This document shows positions 55,757-64,000 of a stretch of DNA of 64,000 bases, piece after piece. The stretch lies in assembly GCA_020744225.1 (NCBI GenBank), contig JAGMWG010000001.1:3596001-3660000 (forward strand). Direction: 5' to 3'. Each line of letters opens with the position of its first letter. Within the stretch, counting starts at the first letter, position 1. A program made the translations under genes and the position numbers. Below the pieces are notes generated by a model, which saw only the letters and a list, made by a program, of their open reading frames with translations, was not told the DNA's origin and did no database searches. This DNA comes from Paraphoma chrysanthemicola (taxonomy: Eukaryota; Ascomycota; Dothideomycetes; Pleosporales; Phaeosphaeriaceae).

Positions 55757-56331
55757 ATGCTTCGTACATCAATCATCAAGAGCGCGCGCTCCGTCGCTGC
55801 ACCTCGCTACTTTTCCTTTGCTGCCCGCCGCATGGCCGAGGGAGCTACCGGATCTGGCTCTTCAAGGCCTACCGGCCAAGTTGGAGGGTGAGTGATTGTG
55901 AATGTGGAGTGCAAGGAACATATGCTAACATGATTACCAGCGATGCCTTCACCAAGCGTGAGGCCGCCGCCGAGGAGCTTTACATCCGCCAGGAAGAGAA
56001 AGCCAAGTACGCCCGCATCGCACCATCATACCATCTACACACGCGCACACATCTCCCACAAACCAATTCCACCGAACCCCATCGACACATAACACCCTTT
56101 TCGAAAAAGCTACTGACACTACCCAGGCTCCTCGCCATCAAGGAAAAGCTCAAGCTGCAGCGCCAACACATCGAAGACCTCGACAAGCACATGTCAGTAC
56201 CCCACCACTCGCCCACAGACTTACATCCGCCCCGCCTTCTGGCACAACTACCATGAGCGAAAGCTGATAGCATAAATAGTGACGACGTGATCAATGAGAG
56301 CGCGGCATCAGGCCAGGGCGAACAGAAGTAA
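55757..56331 (+). CDS. inh1: Mitochondrial F1Fo-ATPase inhibitor IF1
   Basis: Four small exons (55757-55887, 55941-56006, 56127-56192, 56280-56331) join to 104 aa; every intron keeps phase 2. The N-terminus MLRTSIIKSARSVAAPRYFS is a mitochondrial presequence, and FSFAARRMAEG marks the likely cut site. The mature part has the inhibitory segment AFTKREAAAEELYIRQEEKA, followed by a coiled coil (LLAIKEKLKLQRQHIEDLDK). IF1 binds F1 at acid pH and blocks ATP hydrolysis when the membrane potential falls. Ending ...ASGQGEQK, it is a little longer than the yeast protein (85 aa). Confidence 0.92.
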
Positions 56332-56864
56332 GCTTCTTTCTTACCCCAAAGTGCACAGTTGGAGGAATGCAAATGCATGTTCGTATATTTGTAGAAACAG
56401 CGACAGGCTGACCTCGCGGTCCTTGTTTAGCATCTAGACGCCGAGTTCGAATCGAATGAAACGAATCCACGATCGAATGAGTTTAATGTCAAAATATATG
56501 AAACCAATGTGAAATGAATTATGTTCGTTGCGTGGAAAACCGGCGTGAAAGGTCGTGCCCTGAAGCAAGCGCGTCGCGATGAGGTGACTTCGCATTGAAT
56601 TCCCATGGCAGTGAATAGCATGAGTTCTTATTTCCAGTTCAACCCAGTAGACGCCACCGTTATGCAGTTCATTCCATCAAGCTCAAGTCCTATCCTATAC
56701 TATACAGAACCCATTGTCTACACAATCGTCCAAGACGATGTCTCATCACTTCCAGAAACCACCTCCTCCTCCTTAACAATCTCAAACTCTGATTTCGACT
56801 CACTCTCAAGCCCATTCGGGCCAGGCAAAGTCTTCACGTTTCGACGCTCGACGACTTTCCCATT
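56332..56864. other. Convergent intergenic stretch
   Basis: It lies between the 3' ends of inh1 and nsp1. A 103-codon plus-strand frame (56605-56916) runs into the nsp1 coding exon on the other strand and is unlikely to be real. Confidence 0.5.
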
Positions 56865-59168
56865 CTACGAGACACCACCAAACCGCTCCGTCCGACCACC
56901 ACGGAAGCTACGATAGAAGTCGTCCGCGGGATTAGAGCCCAGACCGTTCCAGCCATTTGCGCCAACGTGCTGGCTCTCCTTCTGGGCTTTGGAGATTTTT
57001 TCTTGGAGTTGCGAGGCGCCGGCGTCGATGAGCTGGAGTTGTGAGAGTTGGGTGTTGAGGACGCGGACGACTTTTGTGAGCTGTGGGTTATTAGTTTCCT
57101 GTGTTTTGGAATGAAGGACTAGCATGATACGTACAGGATCATCAGGCTTGCCCGTCTTGCTGAGAGTCTGTGATGTGCTGTTGATCTCCTCGATCATCTC
57201 GGTGAGGTCTTTATTGAGCTCGTTCAGCCTGTCTGACAGTTTCTCGGCGAGTTTGTAGCTTTTGTGTTGTTAGCATATCATCGTAAAGGGGAGATTGAGA
57301 TCAACTTACGTCCTCTCTCGCTCTTGGTCTGGGCCTCTCAACCCATCAGATTTTCCGCTGACACCATGCATTTTCATCAGGTTCTCAATCTCCTTTTCAT
57401 ATCGGTCGAGATATGAGTCGAGCTCTTGCTGGTTCTCCTCCATCATCGTTAATTGCCGCTCAACCTCTTGTGCGTCACGTTCGGCCTGGAATGTCTTGGA
57501 GTAGAGCTGTCGAACCTTGTCCGAGTTCTCCACCAATGCTCGATCCCACTTCGCGACTGTCTCGGCCTGGGTCTGGAACTCCTTCTGGTACTTCGACAAA
57601 TCTGCAGCCCATCGCGTGATGATCTCGTCCATACTCTTGTTCTTCAGTCGGGATTGAGCCGAAGGGGCTGGGCCAGCGGTTGAGCTCGCAAGGCCTCCAG
57701 TCTTTGATGCATCGTTGGCTGGAACGCCAAGTGTGGACGCGGGCTGGCTTGTTGATGTGGATGTGGATGGTTGTGCAGCGGTCGTCGCGGGTTTGGCTCC
57801 TCCAAGGTTGAAGAGACTCGGCGCACCGCTCGTCGCTGTGGCAGCACCAGATGCGGCTGGAGCGGAGCTTCCACCACCGATGCCCGAGAACAGCGACGGA
57901 GCGGGCGCAGCCGTGGTAGTCGTCCCGCTCCCAGCTGTTGTAGTCGTCGCCCCACTGGTTGCTGCTGTGCTGCCTGGTGTTGGAGCAGCAGCGGGCTTGC
58001 CAAGGTTGAACAATGTGCTGCCGCCTGTGGACGCGCCTGAACCGGCTCCAGCACCTGAGAACAGGCTGGGAGTGGGCGCTGCCGACGATGTAGCGGCGCC
58101 GGTGTTTCCGCCCAAGCTAAACGATGCCATGTTCGATGCAGGTTGTGAGGACGCCGGAGTCGTACCTAGGCTGAAAGAGGGCGCCTTGCTGGCCGGAGTC
58201 GACGAAGCTGGCGCGCTACCCTGCGCTCCGAACAGAGATGGCTTTGGTGTCGCACCAGCTGTTCCTGTCTGAGCACCAAAGAGTGAAGGCGCCGAAGATG
58301 CTGGCGTTGCGTCTTTGTTTGCTCCAGCTGAAGTGTCTTTGTTTCCCCCAAACAGACTTGTGCCTGGTGCAGAACTGCCTAATGGTTTACCTCCTGCAGC
58401 ACCACCGAACAGGCCAGGAGTGCTTGCGCCCGAAGAAGTCGCCGGCTTTGCGCCAAAGAAAGGTGTGCCAGTTTGCGCTGCTCCACCAGCTTGTGGCGTT
58501 TGTCCGCCGAACAGGTTACTGGGTTGTCCGCCTGTCGCTGGTTTCTGACCGCCAAAGAGCGTCGAGGCCGGCTGAGTGTTGCCGGCAGCTTGGTTGTTTT
58601 GTCCGAATAAGCTGGGACCGGGAGGCGCGCCTGCAGGAGTCGTTGATGGTAAGAAAGACGTCTTGGTCGCGGCGGGCGTGGCGGCGGGTGTGGATGCTGC
58701 GTTTCTTTGTTAGCTGCGATACGCGAGGAATGCTCGTGCAAGACACCTACAGGTGGTATTGAAACCGAAGGAAGGTGCTGAAGATGTAGCTGCGCTCGCT
58801 GGATTTCCAAAGCCTCCGCCGAATACACCAGGTGTCTTTGAGGCATCTGCCGCTGGCTTGCTTTGGCCGCTTCCTCCAAACAATGTGGACGGGGTTCCTG
58901 CAGTAGCTCCTCCGCCGCCAAAGAGACCTCCAGGCTGGCTCGCAGCGGGCGCCTTGGATGCGCCGCCGCCAAAAAGGTTCGATGTGCCCGCGGCAGATCC
59001 TCCTCCAAATAAGCCAGCGCCAGCGGAAGGCGTGCTTGTGCCAGAGCTCGCATTGTTGGCCGTGCCGAAGAGACTGGGTGTTGATCCGCCAGATGTGTTC
59101 GCCGCGGCACCGAACAAAGGTTTGTTCGGCGTGGCGCCACTGTTCCCTCCTCCGAATGTAAAGCTCAT
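56865..59168 (-). CDS. nsp1: Nucleoporin Nsp1 (Nup62 family)
   Basis: Exons on the minus strand are 59168-58751, 58696-57310, 57258-57135 and 57080-56865, with introns of 54, 51 and 54 nt; total 714 aa. The N-terminal two thirds is an FG-repeat domain: MSFTFGGGNSG, many SLFG/LFGG/GLFG units, and Ala/Pro/Thr spacers poor in charge. The Nsp1-C coiled-coil domain starts near residue 510 (SMDEIITRWAADLSKYQKEF) and runs through heptads (LSDRLNELNKDLTEMIEEIN). It ends FRGGRTERFGGVS. Nsp1 lines the central channel of the nuclear pore with Nup57 and Nup49 and also sits in the Nup82 complex. FG units bind transport receptors. Confidence 0.95.
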
Positions 59169-59699
59169 GTTGTGTGGTTGGGGTGAGCTACGCCGGCTGG
59201 TTGTGGTGTTGTGTGTGTTCGCCGTACGAGCTGTTCACTTGGACCGCAAGCTAGCCTTGTCGCGCAATTGACCAGTGAGGTTGATACGTTGATGCACTCA
59301 AAGCAACGTTGAAAGCGCAAAACCTGAGGTGGGAGAAATCGCGAAGATGCACGTCGTCACGTCGCGTTGGTGTCGCAGCCGCCAAAACTTAGGCAAACAG
59401 GCGCATGGATCCCGACAGGGGAGCTTCGGTGAATTGTTGTTCCATTTCATTGGTCGATCATGGAGCTTCCAGACCGGCCCCCCGCTGTTTCGTGGGAGGC
59501 TTCGACGACGACACCTGATTGATGATAGGAGCCGCAGCCGCTGCACTGCCTCGTCCTTGCCTATAACATCTTACGCTGTGACCCGCGCTTGACCTGCACC
59601 GAGCTGCCCACCTCACACTTTACAGCTCCAGAGTCCCACCACCTTTACGAGGCTGACCTCTCTCATACACAAATACACACATCCACACTTTAATCCGAC
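59169..59699. other. Divergent promoter region of nsp1 and the Laa2-like gene
   Basis: This is 531 bp between divergent start codons. It contains no gene, and I see no clear shared site. Confidence 0.5.
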
Positions 59700-61339
59700 A
59701 TGACTAACGATCTGGCGCCGCCGCGAATTGTTACGGATGACCCAGGTGCAAAGGAGCTTGGTGCGTACGCTCCACTACGTAACACCAACTTTCTCTAACA
59801 AAGGGAGCAGACGATGCCTCTAGCGACGAGCACTTCTCCGACGCATCAGAGGGCCAAACGAGCAGGAACGAGGCCACTTCACCCATCCCAATCACGAGAG
59901 TGGAGCGTGTAGACGACGACCCCGCTTATGGCGAGGTACCAGGAACAGATGCCTACAAGAAGCGGACACAGGATGCAGTCCCAGACGAGGTCGAGATCGT
60001 GCCAGAGGGTGCGCGGAGTCGCAGCGCCTCGCGTGTCAGTTCAAGCGATCGGCCACTCACGCCTGGAGGGACGCCCGTTCCGAAGACTGTCGTCGAGAAG
60101 ATCGACCCTAGCCAGCCAAGTTATGGCGATGTCCCAGGAACGCTTGCGCACCAGCAACGCCTCGCAGATGCAGAGCCGGACATCATTGTCAAAGCACCTG
60201 AACCTCCACAGCGCAAGCCCGAAGGTACGTAGGGCATTCCTGGTGCCATCTGCGTACCATTGACGGAAGAAGGGTCGCCAACTGCCTCAAATAGGTCTTC
60301 CATAAGTCCACACGATGGCGCCACCGAGTCCAGCCTGGATGCGCCTCATGCGCCCCAGGAAGAAGATGACGAGAATGACGACTTTCCTGCCGACGATGAT
60401 GGATTTGGTGACTTTGACGAGTTCGAGGAGGGCGGGGAAGGAGACGATGACTTTGGGGACTTTGACGATGGGTTTCAACAAGGCGAGGAGCAAGCAGAGA
60501 CTTCGTTTGATAAGCCCCCAGATCAGCCTCCTGTACCTGCCCCTTCTCCAGGTCCTGTAAGTGCAGCAATACCAGCCCAAGCCTGTGTTCGCCTCGTATG
60601 TTCTGCCACAGTGATGCACCACTGACTCCAGTCTGTACAGCCAGTGCTCAATTTCGAAGACCTCGAGTCACTCGAAGATATCATCAGTGCAACACACCCT
60701 TACATTAATGAGATTTATCCCTCTTTACAAGAAATACCCAGCATAACGGCGACTGAGGATGCACGCTCAATATTTCTCACTGAGCGGAGTAAGTCACTGT
60801 GGACACAGCTCGTTGCACCGCCCCCATTACAGCCGCCCGACTGGGTCCGCTCCCGCATACGGCGCATGTTCCTGGTATCCCTTGGCGTGCCGGTAGACCT
60901 TGATGAGATCCTACCAGCATCGAAGCAGAAGAAACTTATTTTGCCCTCTATTCACATCCCGGGCGAGAAGTCACCTCGCCCCTCATCAGACGGGCGCAAC
61001 GGCGCACTGGGGCGGGTAAAGCGAGAGGGCGAGAATGCATCAACCACGTCAGTGGACTCATCTGCATCGAAGCCCAACCAGAAGAGAAAAGGGCCGCCTC
61101 CGCCGCCGGAGCTCGACATCAGCTCCACGACGATGCTGTGCGCGACGACAGACGCAGCGCTGCAAAACTTTACCAAAGAGGAACTAGAGGCACATGTCGA
61201 GAAACTCAAAGGGCTGCAAATCAAAGCCAACGAAGTCTTTGAGTACTGGCAGAAGCGCATGGAGAGTGCGCTGGGCGACAAGGATGCCTTTGAACAGGTC
61301 ATTGAAAGTCTAGTTGCACACGCAAAGAAGCTGAGGTAG
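59700..61339 (+). CDS. Clathrin-adaptor accessory protein, Laa2/aftiphilin-like, 485 aa
   Basis: Exons are 59700-59760, 59811-60224, 60273-60556 and 60641-61339; total 1458 nt. Two copies of a conserved unit, DPAYGEVPGTDAYKKR and QPSYGDVPGTLAHQQR, lie in the first 170 residues. A strongly acidic Phe-rich block follows (DGFGDFDEFEEGGEGDDDFG and the adjoining DFDDGF), which matches gamma-ear/clathrin-adaptor binding motifs (DFGDF type). The C-terminal half is helical (FEDLESLEDIISATHPYINE; AALQNFTKEELEAHVEKLKG). This is the layout of yeast Laa2 (YBL010C), which helps Laa1 recruit AP-1, and broadly of animal aftiphilin. The identification rests on motif and layout. The third intron acceptor (aagaag) has two possible sites three bases apart. 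Confidence 0.65.
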
Positions 61340-62825
61340 CCGGGTCAGAAATCCAGAAAGTATATAATAATGAAGCGACATGCTCTCCCACTCGCATGCG
61401 CAGGACCAAAAGTGAAGCAATACCACACATGAAGCCGCATAGAACACCTGCACGTGATGTCCTTAGCACAAAGTGGCATTCGCTTGGAACAGCAATGCCG
61501 TTCGAAACGACGCTTAAGCGCGCTACTATTACTAGGAAAGACCCTGAAACCAACGGACACGCAGCACCCGAACCTCATCCCAAAAGTTCGTGTCGCGCCG
61601 AACACAGCATGCAACGTACCCCACCACCATCACGACGATGCGGTGATGGATAAGCCGTTGCTGATCGACCGAAGCGGTGGTACTCCTGAAACACATTGAG
61701 AGCGCACACGGGTGGCGATCAAACAGGAGAGCACAGATTGCGCCAAATGAAGCCGTCTCGTGCAGAGTATGGAGAGGCATGTGGAAATTCAATGTCAGCC
61801 CGAAACTGCTGGTCGGTGAAGGCAATCGCTGCCGGATCGGGGGCAACCCTGGGCGGTCGTCACCTCGTGTCTGCAAATCCACGCAGTCCACTCCGCGCCG
61901 AAGCTGTGGCAAATTACCCCTATTCGCTCGCGGGCGCGCTCGGCGTCGAGGTGATTTGCTGGCGGTGCTGGCGGGCTAAAACGGTCACGCTTCCCATGGG
62001 AATCCACGATTGCGGGAGATGCTGAGCGAGGGCAGCCTGGCGCGACTCACCGTGACACTTCATCTTACGGTACGCTGAGGAATCTGTGCACACGCCCCAT
62101 GACGTCGCCGCGGACGTGCTGCGGTGAAGCAGGGGGTCGACCATGTGTTCATGACGGGGAAAATGAGCGTATATCTTGGTAAGAATGCAGCCATCAGAAC
62201 GTACTGTACGGTGCTGGCGCGCCGAGCGGCACTATGGTCAGAGCCACGCGCGGCGGACGGGCTTGCGCTGCTGCTGGATGCCGGCTCGCGGTGTGCATAT
62301 GGGATGGGATCATGGTGGAGCTAGGGTCTGCTCGCTACAGCTTAGCTCCGCGGTTGACAGGCCGTGGTTGGCATTCAGTCTTTGTGTAGACGAGGAAGGA
62401 CAGCCGCCGATCGTCTCGAGGTTCCGTAGCTGTGCGACATGGATATGATTTGTGACCTCTTTCTCCGCCTGCACCACTCCTTCTTGTCGTTCCTGCTATC
62501 GTGAGTACTGCCCGGGATTCTGCTTGCTGCGAGCCTCCACAGACCGTTACGCTGCCACCACTTGCCTTGTGCACTCGCAGGCGCGCCTACCCTCTTTTGC
62601 CCTCGCCAACGCTGCGGCGCCGTTACCTTGCGGGGGTCCTCTGCTACTAGATACAAGTCGCCGCCCAGCCTGCTCGCAGCATCTGTGTGCACCATTTCCT
62701 GTCGAGCGCTGCTGTCTCTCCCTCTCTGCCCTCTGTCTGACCGCCCTGAGGCTGAACGCGCCTGTCCCTTCCCGTCCCCAATGCGCATCTAGCACGCCGC
62801 CGACACTCACTCTCTCGCCGTCGCG
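61340..62825. other. 1.5 kb intergenic region, long leader of the histidine kinase
   Basis: No gene is supported. The last 350 bases are CT-rich (ctctccctctctgccctctg), which suggests a long 5' leader for the kinase gene. A four-codon upstream frame (ATG CGC ATC TAG) lies at 62781-62792. Confidence 0.55.
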
Positions 62826-64000
62826 ATGACGGCCGAAACGTACTCTGGGCTCGCCGACTTCATCAAGAACCTCGCCCGCCAACATGACCCGGCCCGCGAC
62901 CCCTCCTTCAGCGCGCAGATAGCCGCAAATGGCGCAAAGGCGACGCCCATCGCCCTGCCCGGCCCCGAATGTGCCGAGAAGGCCCAGCTCGAGCAGGAGC
63001 TGGCAGCGCTCGCAGCACGCATAGAACTGCTCGAGCACAAGAGCAAGGCGGTCGTCCACCAGGGGACGCTCCCCATGACCCCTGCTGGCGAGCCACATGA
63101 GGATGGCCTCGTCTACACACCCGCAGGCGCCTTCCGCGGCAGCAGTGGCCCTCCAGGACACGCTCGGCGCGGCTCGAACAAGGATCGAGCGCTGTGGGTC
63201 AGCAACTGGCTGGCAGCAAAGGAGGCCAACGGCGACAGTGAAGTTCCGGCCGCTGCGCTCACCGAGCAGCAGCTCTCGTACCTCCGCGACCACCTGAACC
63301 AGCAAGCCGACCAGATCAAGAACCAACGCGAACACATCGACAATCTCTCGGCCGAAGTCAACAAGCAGCTGAACAACCAGAACATGGCATTCGAGCATGG
63401 CATAGAAGACATTGGTGCGCTGAAGCGAGAACTCGGCAAGCACCAGCAGGCCAACCTCGCTTTCCAAAAGGCGCTGCGTGAGATTGGCGCCATCGTCACG
63501 GCGGTCGCTATGGGCGATCTCAGCAAGAAAGTTCTCATTCATGCCAAGGAAATGGACCCTGAAATCACACTCTTCAAGCGCACCATCAATACCATGGTAG
63601 ACCAGCTGCAGGAGTTTGCTAGTCAAGTCACCTTCCTTGCCCGAGAGGTCGGCACCGAGGGCCGACTTGGAGGTCAAGCTAACTTACCGGGAGTCGCTGG
63701 TATCTGGGCTGAATTGACTGACAGTGGTACGTATTTTTAAAGTTCCCATAATCGGCCCGTTTCTAATTCAGGCGCGCGCAGTCAATGTCATGGCCAAGAA
63801 CCTTACCGATCAGGTGCGCGAGATTGCCGTCGTCACCACAGCTGTAGCCCATGGCGATCTGAGCAGGAAGATTGAGCGTCCAGCGAGAGGAGAAATCCTG
63901 CAGCTGCAGCAAACAATCAACACCATGGTAGACCAACTTCAATCCTTTGCAACCGAAGTCACAAAAGTGGCTCGAGATGTTGGCACAGAAGGCAAACTCG
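62826..64000 (+). CDS. nik1: Group III hybrid histidine kinase with HAMP repeats (Nik1/Os-1), 5' part
   Basis: Exons are 62826-63726 and 63782 to the window end, with a 55 nt intron. A roughly 190-residue N-terminal region ([19 protein letters not shown], coiled coil [19 protein letters not shown]) leads into repeated HAMP units. Each starts [20 protein letters not shown] or [20 protein letters not shown], passes through [10 protein letters not shown], and ends [16 protein letters not shown] or [12 protein letters not shown]. The 90-odd-residue repeat period is the signature of this soluble osmosensor, which feeds the Ypd1-Ssk1-Hog1 pathway and is the target of dicarboximide and phenylpyrrole fungicides. 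The kinase and receiver domains lie outside the window. Confidence 0.95.

Noticed and set aside
56440..56460. gagttcgaatcga as a tRNA B box
   Set aside because: It lacks the GGTTCGANNCC consensus, and no A box or cloverleaf could be drawn upstream.
56605..56916. 103-codon plus-strand frame
   Set aside because: Its end overlaps the nsp1 coding exon on the opposite strand. Ser/Thr-rich start looks like UTR sequence.
57715..58272. 185-codon plus-strand frame rich in Ala/Pro/Val
   Set aside because: Antisense to the FG-repeat region of nsp1. The composition merely mirrors the repeats.
62547..63677. 376-codon open frame on the minus strand
   Set aside because: It is antisense to the histidine kinase exon, whose HAMP repeats are unmistakable. 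GC-rich codon bias keeps the opposite frame open.

Overview
The window is nuclear DNA of a filamentous ascomycete (Pezizomycotina; a dothideomycete is my best guess, from gene style rather than any marker). Genes are dense, lie on both strands, are not in operons, and are split by short GT..AG introns, mostly 44-60 nt. Several products point to the same group: a group III HAMP-repeat histidine kinase, a degraded HET-domain gene, a MARVEL protein, a histidine acid phosphatase and families of fungal membrane proteins with no known function. I derived exon joins by hand from splice motifs and reading phase. Where exon coordinates are given, the phases close without a stop.

Layout. 1-5.5 kb: the 3' end of an unknown gene, two conserved unknown genes and a secreted Tyr/Pro/Lys-repeat protein. 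7.7-17.1 kb: a basic-tailed unknown protein, a mitochondrial PP2C (pyruvate dehydrogenase phosphatase type), the INO80 subunit Ies4 and the GID/CTLH ligase scaffold Gid1 (SPRY-LisH-CTLH-CRA). 18-29.6 kb is the most accessory part: a MARVEL protein, a truncated HET relic, a multi-TM ankyrin protein, a second multi-TM protein of unknown function, a glycine-rich protein and short repeats. 30-38.3 kb: tRNA dihydrouridine synthase Dus3, a BAP31/Yet-type ER protein, an amidase and a histidine acid phosphatase. 38.3-42.4 kb has no convincing gene. 42.4-64 kb: a SCOC-like coiled-coil protein, mitochondrial processing peptidase beta diverging from succinate dehydrogenase Sdh4, a tandem family of leucine/FLDLP-motif proteins with one truncated member, a RING-like protein, 14-3-3, ATPase inhibitor IF1, nucleoporin Nsp1, a clathrin-adaptor accessory (Laa2/aftiphilin-like) protein, and the start of the osmosensing histidine kinase, cut by the window end.

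Repeats. Two 212-214 bp elements with terminal inverted repeats and flanking TA dinucleotides (9346-9559 and 25216-25427, opposite orientation) look like one MITE family that has decayed by transitions, as repeat-induced point mutation would produce. A second, unrelated 144 bp repeat occurs as two direct copies exactly 2500 bp apart, tightly bracketing dus3. A third pair of about 113 bp lies downstream of gid1 and directly against the broken HET gene.

The housekeeping genes have separate jobs, but mitochondrial functions recur (PDH phosphatase, MPP-beta, Sdh4, IF1). MPP-beta and Sdh4 share a 277 bp bidirectional promoter with a CCAAT box and a CACGTG site.
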